A stretch of 64,000 nucleotides of DNA from Antitrichia curtipendula (GCA_951230915.1 OX579641.1:14362254-14426253); one strand, 5' to 3'. Positions 37,510-49,867 are shown, counted from the stretch's first letter. Numbers and translations: made by a program. The notes: a model not told the origin generated them from the sequence alone.

Positions 37510-38700
37510 TCAGCAAAACAATACGTTGGAGAAGTTGATGCAAAGTCGGAACATGTGTGCTTGACCACAATCCACAAACTCATAGGTCCAAAAACTTACT
37601 ATAAATAATAAATTTTCTCTATTGTTGAAAAAAATATTGGAAATTTTTTCTTTGGGGAATTTTTTTTTGGAGGGCTTTAGGCTCACAAGCTCGCATGTTA
37701 GCGTTGTTGGCCGTAGGGGCCAATTTTTAGGGGAAGCACTAAGATGACTGTTATTTGACTCATAATCAGATGCAATTCGCACTTTCCTTGTGATGCCATC
37801 AAGCCGGTCAGGTCGAATGCCCTTATACACGAGTAGTGCTTTTGGAAGAGCTTGGTGAAGATAGTCAAAGTGCACGCAAATGAGCTCACCTTTGTTGTCA
37901 CAAATTAGTTTCCTACCCCATTTATAGAAGCCACCAAATGAATTCTTGTACAAAGTCTTCTTCGCCTTCATTTGGTTTGGACTCATTTTCTCTATTTTTG
38001 CCTCTTCTAGAGCCACAACCCTATGCAGTATAAGCAGGGGCTTTGGATTTTGTTTTTTCTTGGATGTCCCCACTTCACCAACATCATCATTGCTTGGAGC
38101 TCCAACCACTGACTTCCGCTTCCTGCTCTTATTTTGCAAGGACTGCGTAGGAGCAACCGCTTCTAATGCTTGGAAGCCCACTCTCGTATCTATGATGGCC
38201 TCCATGATGATGTCCCACTAGTTCTTCATTTTGGCAAGCTTCCACCGAGGCTTAGACAGGTCTTTGCGCATCAAATATTCATATGTGCTTTGGTAGTCAA
38301 TGACTAACACAAAGTGAAGCTCAATTTTGTGTAGTTAAGGATCAACCATAGATTATGTACTCAACAAAAAGGAGTACCTTCTCCTCCACAACTAGAAGCT
38401 TTGTCTCGTCATCAAGTCCTTACAGTTGTAATACCCTTAGACCAACTGTTGTGTACCATGCTAGTCCATTCAAAAGTGACAAAAGAATGATTGCGGTCCC
38501 ATCATTTTGATTTTTCTAGACAATTCCCCACTCTGTAATTCGAAAGTCGCATTGAAAAGTGGTTGCTAGGGGATGTAGACCCCCGTATTTAAATGAATGA
38601 ATCTAGCAGTCAACATAGTGAGAGAGCTTCTTTGGTGTCAAATCCTCTGGCCCCTCGTCAACTTGCGCATTGCTGCAACATTGAAGGAAGCAATGTTAGT
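37510..38700 (-). pseudogene. Unrecognised coding remnant with basic N-terminal segment
   Basis: A 231-codon frame on the minus strand (38205-37510) contains NKSRKRKSVVGAPSNDDVGE, then FGGFYKWGRKLICDNKGELI and LPKALLVYKGIRPDRLDGIT. Upstream, the same strand reads LSKPRWKLAKMKN, then an in-frame stop and WDIIMEAI, so the reading is broken. Still further upstream, near 38400, fragments such as DDETKLLVVEEKVLLFVEY appear. The basic, Trp-containing segment could be DNA-binding, but this is a guess. It is probably a transposon-derived gene in decay. Confidence 0.4.
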
Positions 38701-39600
38701 ATAGACAGTGTACGAGGAGCATAAAGTCTTGCAAAAACATTTATCTTACTGAGTTTCATTTACAACCACCATCATAGGATCTCACAATTGGTTATATTTA
38801 CATTCATTTATGAGTAGAAGATATCTCGTCAATTTTTTATTAAAAGAGACCTACCAGCATCGTGGATAAATTTGACTTTTTGTAACGTCGGTCAGACTCT
38901 ATTAGACGTTGCATTATGTCTTTGTGAAGTCGCGTTGCGTTGTCTCCTAGTACAACTATGCATTTGCCATCTACCGTGTTCGGTTACCTCATGGTAAATT
39001 TTTTTTATTGTGGTTTTACCCACCCTCAACAGAATGTCTACTATGTCTAGACGTTTAGAATTTGGACATGATTTTGCCCGGGACATTGGTCTTTGTCGAC
39101 TCTAGTAGACATGATGCAAAGAAGTTGCATCAAATCAATCAATGTGGAACTAGGTAGCTCAACTTTAAGTAAGAATAGGGAAAAAGAAGCTTGCTAAATA
39201 GAAAAGATATTTTATAACACACTTTGCAGGCCCATTTTCATTCATTGTAACAACTTTTTTCAACCTCATTATTTTTCTAATGTCAAGTTAAAATATAGAA
39301 ATGTCCATTTCTTCAAAGTTTGGTCAAAGAACACTTTCCATTGAAATCTTCATTGATCATCTTTTTGTTACTTAAGGGGATGTTTTTTAATATGAAAAAT
39401 GTGTATGTAGATGTTTCCTACATATCCATGCAATCGAATTAAGAAAATTCATCACCAATTGTTTTCAATAAAATATTATGTAAAACCACACAAATTGACT
39501 TGAATAATTCATTACAAATTGAATTTTGCTTTTTAAAATTGAAATTTGGTATGCTTGATTGGGATTGGGTAAGAACTAAGTGATAATTATGTATGACCAA
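38701..39600. other. Intergenic DNA
   Basis: AT-rich with no supported gene. A partial inverted similarity exists between about 38890 and 39110 (GTCAGACTCTATTAGACGT and GTCGACTCTAGTAGACATG), possibly an old foldback. Confidence 0.4.
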
Positions 39601-39624
39601 AAAAAATTATTCTATGTTGTGTAG

Positions 39625-40480
39625 AAATCTTTGAATAGCTCCAAAAGACAATTTCTAAGCTTTCTATATCCGTCTATACATGTGGTGAATATGATGATGC
39701 AAAGGCTGCGCCTACACATCATCAACAAACACTCCGAGAGCAACCACAATCCTATCCAGCAATGGAGTGACACTAGATGGATCCCAAATTGGAGATATCA
39801 AGATGACATGGACATATCACTATAAGAAACCCACGTTTTAGGTGGCGTTTTGTAATGTTTTAAAACAAATTTTAGGTGACGTCCAATGCAACAACCCCCT
39901 GTTTTTATGTCAACAACACGTCCAACATAACATCAATGTTGACATAAAAACATGGGGTTGTTGCAATGGATGTCACCTAAAATTTGTTCAAAAACATTAC
40001 AAAACACCACCTAAAACGTGGGTTTCTTATAGTGTATGCAAGTGGTTAATCCTTTTACTTGCAAACACCAATAGCACGGGTTTCCACAATGCCAAAGATT
40101 TAGAATAGATCTAACAAGCTATTGATCAAGAATATGGAGGAATAACATTAGAAAATATTTGGACTCAAAGGAAGGCCCTGTAAGAAGCCCTTGGATAGTA
40201 TGATATTCCCCTAGATGATGTGGTTGCACTCGTTGGCCAATGTTGTCAAAATGGACTTGGATGCTTGTCTACAAAATGATTATGGAAAAGTAAGAATCAG
40301 CATGAGTGGTATATATTATATCATTTTTTTGAAGAGGAAATTGGTACCAAAGTTGGAAGAGGGTACTAAGCTTAATGAACTTAAGTTACTTATAGGCAAA
40401 AGCCCATGTGTTGGACTATTGAGTGTGCATCTTCAATGCTTAAAAGAGTTACTTTAAACTTAGATGAATTAATGCAATTG
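39625..40480 (+). pseudogene. Unrecognised coding remnant interrupted by a CACTA-type MITE
   Basis: Plus-strand reading before the MITE ends WSDTRWIPNWRYQDDMDI. Skipping the 217 bp element plus one TSD copy, it continues in frame as CKWLILLLANTNSTGFHNAK. It then reads through scattered stops with AIDQEYGGITLENIWTQRK and DDVVALVGQCCQNGLGC. At least six stops occur further on. The frame agreement across the insertion supports a former gene. Family not recognised. Confidence 0.5.
39818..40034. mobile_element. CACTA-type hairpin MITE (217 bp) with TAT target duplication
   Basis: The ends are CACTATAAGAAACCCACG and the exact complement CGTGGGTTTCTTATAGTG. The inverted repeat extends nearly the whole length, so the element is one long hairpin centred near 39925. 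TAT at 39815-39817 and 40035-40037 is a 3 bp target duplication, as expected for CACTA (EnSpm) elements. It is non-coding and interrupts a coding remnant. Confidence 0.92.
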
Positions 40481-40724
40481 GATTCATTACAACATTTGTT
40501 GTTGTAATGCTTTTCTTTTCAAAGAAATGATTTTGAAAGAAAAATCATAAATTTAAGGGGAAAAAAAGAAAAACTCTACAAAAAGGGCAAAAATATGGAA
40601 ATTGTCTCCTAAGCCTTTTAGGAATTAAGGACATATATCATTTGATACCAAAAAACATTTTCCATGACCTTTTGAAGGTTCACAAAAATAATTGAACTCT
40701 AAGTTTTTGTAATGGTCATTTTAA

Positions 40725-41644
40725 CCCCTAAAGGTCCAAACACCATTTTGGGGGCAAAATAGCGATTTTAGGCAGCTCATTATGAATATTATTTTTTTTC
40801 TTTGAAATTTTCACACAACATGTGCCCAAAGAGTATCTTTAAGGCACAACAATTTTCATAACCTTTGACTGCATATTTGAAAAGTTATTGTATGATATGT
40901 AATTTTCATTACTTGGCAAATAATCCAAGTGGCTCAAATTTATTTTCTTAAATCACTTTTTAAAAAAATAAAAATTTGAAATTATTTTTCTATATTTATA
41001 TTTATGTGGAAATCTTTGAATAATTCTATTTTGATTAATGAGATGAAAGTTATGAAGAGTTTTAGTTTGTGGGCACTTATGGAATCTCTACTCTAAAATA
41101 AACTTTAAAGTCCTTTATTCAACCCAATTTTTAATATTTTTGAATTTGAAAAAATAAAAATAAAAACATTGGATGTAGATTGTTTACTACAACATTGCAG
41201 CCATTTGGATTGGCATCTTTTAATTCCATAACTAAATTCTTAACAATTTAGTATTTTAAATCATTCTCTACTTCATTCTACATACTATTTTTTTCAAGCA
41301 TGAACATGAATATTTTTAGGTATTCCCAAATTTTTTCTTCAACATATTATAGAAAGTAACAAGTTGAAGAATCTACACATTCTTAAGTAAAATTCTTGAA
41401 AGATTAAATTTTGCCATTTGGAAAGAATTAAAAATATATTTTTTTGAAATTCAAGTGACTTGATCTTGCAATTGGTAAGGTTTCTCATTTTGAAATTTTA
41501 GGAAGGTATATTTTAACAAGTTAACAAAAGGCTTCAATGGTTGGATTTGTTAATGAATAAATACAATTGAAGATTTTAGCTTTGCTTTGGATTTAAGTAT
41601 TTTAAAGCAATTTTGGACCTAAAAACACCAAATACCTTTAGGGG
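40725..41644. mobile_element. Family P TIR element, copy P3 (920 bp, reverse orientation)
   Basis: It begins CCCCTAAAGGTCC after TTAA (40721-40724) and ends ACCTTTAGGGG before TTAG (41645-41648). The reverse complement of its first half closely matches the right half of P1; the other end is more diverged. Non-coding. Confidence 0.78.
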
Positions 41645-43973
41645 TTAGGGAGATGTATTTTCAACTATGTGTCAAGTGAATTTAGAAGGCTACATAAATA
41701 ACCATTTTTCACATGCTTTGTATCAATAGTAGGCGATGTATTGTTTCTATAAAAAAAAATAGGTTAAGATGGTATAAATTAGGCATGCACTACGTGTGCC
41801 AATAGTCAAACTTTTTGAGGATACAAAAATACTCAAAAGTCCACTTTGATTTGAATCTAAAAAGAATTTAAAAACCTTAGTAATATCATGTGTTTGGCAT
41901 GTCCAATTTAAACCATTTTCTTCTCATTTTTATACCCTTCTATGTATACTAAAGGTCTAGAAAAAAATAGTTTTTGTGGCCTTAAAAGTTTGAGACGTAC
42001 TATAGAGGTGGAATGTAGCTCAACAACAACAACTTGTATGTTAAATCATGCATTCACCTATTTATATAATATCATTTGATGATAATACTTTCACATATTC
42101 CTATTTATAAATAGGAAGAAGCACACAAAAAATTATACTCATTCTTCAAATTCATCACAAAAATAATTTTGAAAAGCTATTATCCTTGTAGTAATCCTAC
42201 TGTAGGTGATAAATCAAAACAATGGGTGGGAGAAAAATGACATGTATCTACATGATATTAACCCCTAAAGTTCTTTGACTATGTTTCACTAAATACGCTA
42301 AAAAACTACCATTTTTAGTTTAAGTACCAAATTTTAGAAAAAAAACCATTTTTGGACATATATAATCATATGATCTTGTGATAAGTTGGTTTGAGAAGAT
42401 GTGGAATATTTCTTAGAAATTTCCACCATGTAGATTGCAAGATATTAGCATTTGAGTTGATATAAATCCTTTTTTTCACCCTCCAAAAAATAGGGAAGCT
42501 ACACTTCACAAAATCACATTTGTATGAAAAATGCAAGGAAAATGTCTATGTTGGTAGTGCTTCATTGGATTGATTCTGCAAGGCAAGTTGGCTACATGCT
42601 TGAAAATTTTCATATCATTTGGAATTGCACAACATATAGGAAAAAAATAGTAAATAGAAAGAAAATAATAGAGAATGGTTCAAAATACTAAATTGTTAAG
42701 AATTTAGTTATGGAATTGAAAGATGACAATCCCAATGATTGTAATGTTGTGATAAATAATTTTGTGATAAACAATCTACATCTAGTGGGGTTTTTTTAAT
42801 TCAAAAATATTAAAAATTGAGTTAAATAAAGGACTTCAAAGTTTATTTTAGAGCAAAGATTCCATAAATGACCATAAACTAAAACTCGTCATAACTTTCA
42901 TTTCATTAATCAAAATGGAATGATTAAAAGCTTTCCATGTACATGTAAATCTACAAAACCAATTTCAAATTTTTGTTTACAAAAGAGTATTTTTTTTCTA
43001 ATCTGCCCTAATCGCAAGGTCTAGAAAAAAATATTTTTTAACCATACAATCAAAAGTTATGAAAATTGTTGCACCTTAACCCCTCATTGCCCAAAGGGAC
43101 CAAACGTGTCCTCACATAGTTTCAAGTCTAATTTAAAGTGTTGTAACTTTTGCCTTTGATGTCTAAGTTCAATAAAACTTATTGTAAAATTTGTGCTTTT
43201 TCTTCTAGTTTATATGGTAATATTTTTAGATCAATCCAAAATGTACAAATTTCTAGTAAGCCAATCAAAGTTTAAGGGTTCAATTTGAATTCACCAAACT
43301 GCATTTGAAGGCTACAACTTTGGGGGCTTGTATCTCCTTCATCTAATGTTTGTTTTCAATAAAAATTGTTGGGTTACATTCCCTTTAATTCCTAAAAGCC
43401 CAAGGGGTTTGGACAAAACACAAACGTATTATGAAATATAATTTCTATAACTTTTTTGAGGTTTGTATCAAAGAAGATAATGTGAAGCATGAAAAAGTAG
43501 AAAGTATCTGTACGATCAAAATTATAAATTCTTTTTTTAGATTCTCTTCAAATGAATTTTGAAGATATGTAGACAATTTGATTTTTCAATTTTTAGTCTA
43601 ATAGTCTTTCTAGGTGTGAATGAGGTAGTTTAATTCACCTATTTCCATGCTAAGATAATTCATGCTAATTATTAATGTTTATAGCTTGACTGAAAGCTCT
43701 ATGCAGCCCATAGATAATAGACTACAAATTGACTGAAAGCTCCAGGTTCTTGATGTTGTATAATTGAATGCGGTTATACTGATTGAAATTAATTAAGTAA
43801 GGCTGGATAGCTGGACTTGGAAAAGTTTTAAGATTAAGGTTTGTATGTGAATATTAGAGAGAGAAATGGATTTGATACAGGTCTATTAAATAGAGTTGAT
43901 TATAAATTTATCTTGTTCAAACAAATAATAAAACATACCGACCTCATGTGTCGATAAGTTTATTATCAGTTAA

Positions 43974-44909
43974 CCCCTAAAGGTTTTTGACTATGTTTTC
44001 ACCAAAACCGCTCCAAAACTGCCATTTCTAATACTAGTGCCAAATTTTAGAAAAAAAACATTTTTGGACACTTGTAGCCGTAGGATCTTGTAGTAAACTT
44101 GTTTAAGAAGATGTGGAAAAAAATTCAGAATTTCCCACATAGTGGATTGCAAGATAATAGCGTTTGAATTGACAAAAATCCTTTTTTTGTCCCTGCGAAA
44201 AAACGGGCAGCTGCCCTCCACAAGGTCACATTTGTATGAAAAAATGTCCAAAATGATGGTTACTCTTTGGATTCATTCTTCAAAGCAAGTTAGCTACATG
44301 CTTGAAAAATTTCAGATCATTTGGAATTGTAAAATATATAGGAAAAAAATAGTAAGTAGGAAGAGGTAGAGAATGATTCAAAGCACTAAATTGTCAAGAA
44401 TTTATTTATGAAATTGAAAAATGCCAATCCCAACGATTGTAATGTTGTAATAAACAATCTACACCCAATGTTTTTATATTTTTTTCAAAAATATTGAAAA
44501 TTGAGTTAAATAAAGAACTTCAAAGTTTATTTTAGAGTAGAGATTCCATAACTACCCTCAAACTAAGAATCCTCATAACTTTTGACTCATTGATCGGAAT
44601 GGAATGATTCAAAGCCTCCCACGTACATATAAATCTAAAGAACCAATTTCAAATTTTAGTTTTTCTTAAAAGTGATTTTTAAAGAAGTTTTTTTTGCTGC
44701 CCCGGCTGCCCGCCGAACAATGAAAATGACATATCATGCAATAACTTTTTAACTATGTAATCAAAAGTTACAAAAATTGTTGGACCTTAAAGCTACTCCT
44801 CAGGCACATCTTATGTGAAAATTTAAAAGAAAAAAAAGAAAAATTCCGGTCATAGTGAGCTGCCCAAAATCGCTATGTTGTCAAAAAACGGTGTTTGGTC
44901 CTTTAGGGG
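43974..44909. mobile_element. Family P TIR element, copy P1 (936 bp)
   Basis: It begins CCCCTAAAGGTTTTTGACTA and ends TTTGGTCCTTTAGGGG, with perfect TTAA duplications at 43970-43973 and 44910-44913. Shared interior landmarks include a GACTATGTTTTCACC block at the left and GAGCTGCCCAAAATCGCTATG at the right, present in P2, P3 and P4. It has no transposase frame. TTAA targets and CCCCTAAAGG ends resemble piggyBac-like or Sola-like elements. Confidence 0.87.
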
Positions 44910-45351
44910 TTAAACAAGATCTGGATGTCTCGGTAATTCTTTAAGCTTCACAGTCAAATTGAGTGAGAGATTTAAGTCTGCTCAATAAGGGAATATGGGA
45001 AAATAAATTCAAACAATGGACTGTGAGCTGATGTGTTTAACGTCTGGAACTTGGAAGTAAACTAATCGATTGAAGTTGTGAGTAATTTGGATTTTCGATC
45101 TCAACCACTAATCGAGTTGCTGCTAACAAATTGAGAATACTGCCAATTATCTATTAACCAGTGATAAAAATGTTTCCATGTTTTACAAGAGTTCTTAAGT
45201 TGTTGATCGTACTAATCTTTGCTAATGTTGTATCCCAAAATTGGAACACTGTTTAGTTGTCTCGAAGGTTGATTGGGTAATATATAAAAATTTGGCAAAA
45301 TCACATCAACTGATTGCAAGATTCTGTTTAATTTGAATCATTGATTTGACA

Positions 45352-45763
45352 TAAGGTAGAACTACCCATTATGACCCTGATTTGCAATCTAACTATATTG
45401 GGGCCAACTCTAGGAAAGACACATATTTTTCAGAGGTGAGCTTTTGTTTCAGGAGTCAAACCCAAGTGGAATTATAATTTCTTGATAAAAATTGTAATTT
45501 CTGTGAATTTCTAAAGTGAAATTGCACAACCGCTACTAGACTGGATTCATAAACGTCCTCTTACAACTCAATACCGCTTTCCAATGTATCTAATAGCACT
45601 TGAAGATCCACCAATCATTAATTGACATGTTATCTTTTAATAGCATTAATAAACTACTATTGTCAGAATCTGAAGCAGATTTGTATGTTTTTCTGACGGA
45701 ATTGGGACAAAGCTGTAGACCATGGATTTGAATCACTAACGGAATTGGGTAGTTCTACCTTAA
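45352..45763. mobile_element. Family E TIR element, copy E1 (about 412 bp)
   Basis: The left end TAAGGTAGAACTACCCA and the right end TGGGTAGTTCTACCTTA are exact complements. The interior is non-coding. The same terminal sequence, slightly changed, forms the compact hairpin at 49868-49956. Confidence 0.78.
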
Positions 45764-46360
45764 GTAAATTAGTTTTGAGACTGGTACAACTTTGCGGGTT
45801 GTTTAGCTAAAAGGCGATTCTTAGGGCATCCATTCCAATTGTAATTTAAGATCATGGGTATGTTGAAATAACCATGAGTTGTGGAAAAGAACGATACAAA
45901 TAGAACCAGACAATTAGACTGTTACAAATGTTGGAAAGTTGACGGTTGGAAGAGCTGAATGGATGAAGAAACGAATGGATGAATGAAGAATGGATAGGGA
46001 GAATCTCAACAGATCATGTCTTTGCATTAGATAGTGACAATTGTTGTAGTTAGAGAAATTTTTTTGAGCATCTTAATTGGCAATTAGACTAGTAATTAGT
46101 TGATAGGGACAAATTGCCAAGTGGTAAAAAAAAATCATAGTAATTAAAGAATTATTATATATAATATTACGTGATAGGGCATTTGCATTGCATGATCAAT
46201 TTGAGGTCTTAACCCGTCAATTTGCCTAAAATCACTCTCTCTACTAGATAGGACTCTGACGACATTCATGGTCAATAGCATTATAGGATGGACTAAAATA
46301 AATTTGGGAATAAGAGTAATATTTTGTACTATTGTGTGATTTCAATATAATATCCCTTAA

Positions 46361-47283
46361 CCCCTAAAGGTTTTTGACTATGTTTTCACCAAAAACGTTC
46401 CAAAACTGCCATTTCTAATACAAGTATCAAATCTTAGAAAAAATCATTTTTGGACACATATAACCGTAGGATCTTGTAGTAAACTTGTTTGAGAAGATGT
46501 GGAAAAAATTTCAGAATTTCCACTGTGGATTGCATGATAATAGTGTTTGAATTGAGAAAAATCCTTTTTTTGTCCCTGCGAAAATCCGAGCAGCTGCACT
46601 TCACAAGGTCACATTTATATGATTAAAACGGTGGTTACTCTTTGGATTCATTTTTGAAGTCAATTTGGCTATATGCTTGAAAAATTTCAAATCATTTGGA
46701 TTTGTACAACATATAGGAAAAAAATAGTAAGTAGAAAGAAGTAGAAAATGATTCAAAACACTAAATTGTTAAGAATTTAATCATAGAATTACATAATGCC
46801 AATTCCAATGGTTATAATGTTGTAAAGACCTATCTACACCCAATGTTTTTTGTTTTTTTCAAAAATATTGAAAATTGAGTAAAATAAAGGATTTCAAAGT
46901 TTATTTTAGAGTAGAAATTCCATAACTACCCTCAAACTAAGAATTCTCATAACTTTTGACTCATAGATCAAAATGGAATGATTCAAAGCTTCCCGTATAT
47001 AGTATAAATTCAAAGAACCAATTTCAAATTTTTATTTTTTTTAAAAGTAATTTTTAAAGAAGTTTTTTTGCTGCCCGGGCTGCCCGCTAAGCATTGAAAA
47101 TCACTTATCATGCAATAACTTTTTACCCATATAATCAAAAGTTATGAAAATTGTTGGACCTTAAAGCTACTCCTTGGGAGAATGTTCTGTGAAAATTTCA
47201 AAGAAAAAAAATAAAATCTTTGCTCGTAGTGAGCTGCCCAAAAAAACTATGTTCTCAAAAAAGCATGTTCAGGGCTTTAGGGG
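46361..47283. mobile_element. Family P TIR element, copy P2 (923 bp)
   Basis: Same orientation and nearly the same sequence as P1. TTAA lies at 46357-46360 and 47284-47287, with ends CCCCTAAAGG and GGCTTTAGGGG. It is non-coding. P1 and P2 are the most similar pair of this family and are therefore probably the youngest insertions. Confidence 0.86.
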
Positions 47284-48242
47284 TTAAAAGAAGTCAAATT
47301 CCACTAAAATTACAAAACAAAGTGACTTTAGACACATTAACGATAGACAAATTGACCTTTCCCTCATTATAACCCCTCTATAGCTTGTGATCCTTGGTTT
47401 TTGTTAGTTCAAATCCTAGATTACAAGATATAATTGCAAAAATTTACTAAAATACAATTTCTATCTTTAGGATTTGAATTCTTTTTTTATTGGTCAAAAT
47501 TGCGAGTTCTATTGATTTGTAAAAAAATGCATAAGATCTAGAAATGAGAACACCAACATTTTCCCAAAATAGTAAGTTTTTCAACACTAGCCAATTCTAA
47601 ACACTTTGAGCTATTTTTTTTATAATTTTTTATTGACCGTAGTGATCTTAGTTTTGAATATAAATATTGAAAGACAATCCAATCTTTTGGGAAAAAAAAA
47701 AAATTGAAAAAAAGATTTTTGGGCCCAAAAATTATGCCTGAAGTCAGGCAGTGACTAGAAAATGGTGGTTTGAGCACTTAGGGGTTAAAGTCTAGTTAGT
47801 GTGGTAAACTTTTCATGTCAATTTTAGTTGTTTTGAATGTTTTTTTGGTAGCAATTTGAAATTCAAAATCACAACATTTTTGGGTTATAGTGAATTTTGG
47901 CAGCTTGTTTCTTCTTTATATATAATTTTTTTCCAATAAATATTTGTGGAAAAGTTGCACATACTAGTCTTGTTTGTATGGCTAAAATTTCATATCAATC
48001 CAAGAAGTTATGAGTGACTGAGAAGCATTTTTGTAGAAGAGGGTTTAGCCTTAGATGTGTTTTTTGCAACTTTTCTTGCTATTTTTTGACATTTGGAAGC
48101 CATTTTGTAGACACAATGTATCAATTCAATGACATTTTCTTTCACCAATGCGTTTGAATGCTGGTTTTGAATCATTTTATAATTTAAATTTTCTTCATTT
48201 GAGTAGGTTTAGAAATTGAAATTCACCTCCAAATGTCATTAG

Positions 48243-48520
48243 AAAAAATCTGAACCCTGCAGAGGGCCGCTAACTTTTCATTTTTGCCCTTCCCCCTCTC
48301 ACAATGCAAATATAGAAATTTAAAAATATAGAAATTTCATTTTTGCCCTTAGTTTAAAATTTAAAAAATCAAAAAACTATCCAATATGACATGGCATTGA
48401 CTTGGCTCTACTAGTGCCTCATCAACTGCTAATAAAAATAATAATTATTTTTTACAATTTCCTCTATAATTGCACCAATGCCACTGAAAACTTGCGGCCC
48501 TCTTTAGGCCTAAATTTTTT
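48243..48520. mobile_element. Small TIR insertion in B2
   Basis: B1 is continuous at the matching place. The insert has imperfect inverted ends: AAAAAATCTGAACCCTGC with AGAGGGCCGC at the left, GCGGCCCTCT with AGGCCTAAATTTTTT at the right. ATGTCATTAG before and ATGATTGCTAG after may be a decayed 9-10 bp target duplication, which would suit a Mutator-like MITE. Confidence 0.55.
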
Positions 48521-49305
48521 CCTAATGATTGCTAGGAAAATTTCAGCATCCTTTTTCAACGCTAGAGCATTATTATCTTGCAATCTACTTGGCCAAATGA
48601 CTCTAAATTTGATTCACATCATCTACAACACATACAATACAAGATTGTACGGTTGAGATCTCTATAATTTACTAAAATTTAGATCTATAACACTTCAAAA
48701 GCGATGTTGTTTTTGAACTCAAACAGGCCTTAGGCAATGAGAAGTTCAAAAAAAACCTTGTCAGCATGTTGTTTGAAAATTTCAAGGAAAAAAAATTAAA
48801 ATTCCATTTGTAGTGAGCTGCCCAAAATTGCTATGTGACAGAAAAACATAGCTTGGTCCTTTAGGGGTTAAAGTGTAGTTATCAATTTATCTCACTTTGT
48901 ACTCATGACATGAGTTCAATTTTTGAACATGGATACAAAAACTAGCAATTTTTTCCATATAAATTGCATTAATAATTGTTTAATTTGATAATATTTTGAT
49001 GGTAGATGTCTTCATAGTTATATTCTATTATTTGTGAACTGAAATTATTTGAAAGTAAGTAATCATTCATTTTTACATGTGTAAGGTTTTTAATTATGAA
49101 ATATTTTATAATCAATGAAATTTTAAAATTCCAACTTCATTCAAGATTTGATTATTCAAAAAACTTCAAAATGTATAATGCCACAAAACTTTACTTCGGA
49201 ATAAGCTTTTGCTAAAGTAGAGTCAATGTGATTGATCAACACTGAAATGGCACCAAATGGCTTATGTATCTCAGGTCTAGTTAATTGTAATCCTCCAGCT
49301 AGTTA

Positions 49306-49648
49306 CTAAGTTAGAAGGCTCGAGAATAGTTTGGGCATTAAGAACTGCCCACTTGTAAAGTGTATACGATTTGTACATGCTGTTTTTTCATAGCCTTCAC
49401 TGATGTACAAACAGTGTACATTTCAGAGGTGGACGATTTTAGAGCCCTATGTCAATTCAACTTCAAAATTTCATAACTAATTTAATAACTAATTTCAAAA
49501 AGCTCCAAAAAATATGAAACAACTTAGGTTAAATGCCAAATCCACTTCTCTTTTAAAGAAAATTTACTGAAAAATATTTCAAGAAGTTTCGCCTTCCCCA
49601 AATTAAATTTCAGCTCTTAGGTGGGTGATTTCTGGACCTGTTACCTTA
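49306..49648. mobile_element. Family D MITE, copy D3 (about 343 bp)
   Basis: Right half matches D1 closely (AAATATGAAACAACTTAGGT, GCTCTTAGGTGGGTGATTT and a GGACCTGTTACCTTA end). The left end CTAAGTTAGAAGGC is more diverged. Confidence 0.7.
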
Positions 49649-49867
49649 TAATCAAACATTTTTTCCATGTTATGAAGTCTCAATCCAACCTAAGTGGTGC
49701 GGATTCTCCAAAATATTATATTAACAACAATGCTTAAAATAGACATTTTCCCACTTGCAAGGGTATTGCTACTGGATTGTATAGGATTGTATAGTTTATT
49801 TCATTCTACAATATAACCATAACCTTTGAATATTATATCCAATGGAATTTGAATGCATTCCTCTCTA

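Larger units (their letters stand above)
43568..47425. mobile_element. Solo-LTR-like insertion within C2
   Basis: Relative to C1, C2 is interrupted by a segment that begins TGTAGACAATTTG and ends CCTAGATTACA. It is flanked by AGATA on both sides (43563-43567 and 47426-47430). TG...CA ends with a 5 bp direct repeat are the signature of an LTR retrotransposon insertion. After removing P1, E1 and P2, about 1.58 kb remains, without coding frames, consistent with a solo LTR. No second LTR or primer binding site was seen. Confidence 0.65.
43389..47784. mobile_element. Family C element, copy C2, inserted in B2 and interrupted
   Basis: TTAA flanks both ends (43385-43388 and 47785-47788). The uninterrupted B1 has CCCCTTGAAGTCTAC at this place, giving an empty-site comparison. 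The outer parts (43389-43567 and 47426-47784) match the reverse complement of C1 and sum to about 540 bp, the length of C1 (541). Confidence 0.8.
43080..48744. mobile_element. Family B element, copy B2, inserted in P4 and interrupted
   Basis: The left end CCCCTCATTGCCCAAAG follows TTAA (43076-43079). The right end GGCAATGAGAAG precedes TTCA (48745-48748), a decayed TTAA. The retained parts (43080-43384, 47789-48242 and about 48534-48744) align in order with B1 (3210-4177) and sum to about 970 bp, the B1 length. They are split by C2 and by a small TIR insertion. Confidence 0.8.
42262..48867. mobile_element. Family P TIR element, copy P4, interrupted by nested insertions
   Basis: The left end CCCCTAAAGTTCTTTGACTA follows TTAA at 42258-42261. 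The right end TTGGTCCTTTAGGGG precedes TTAA at 48868-48871. The left part runs to about 43079 and the right part resumes near 48749. Their joint length is close to 940 bp, the size of P1. The gap is filled by B2 and everything nested in it. Confidence 0.8.
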
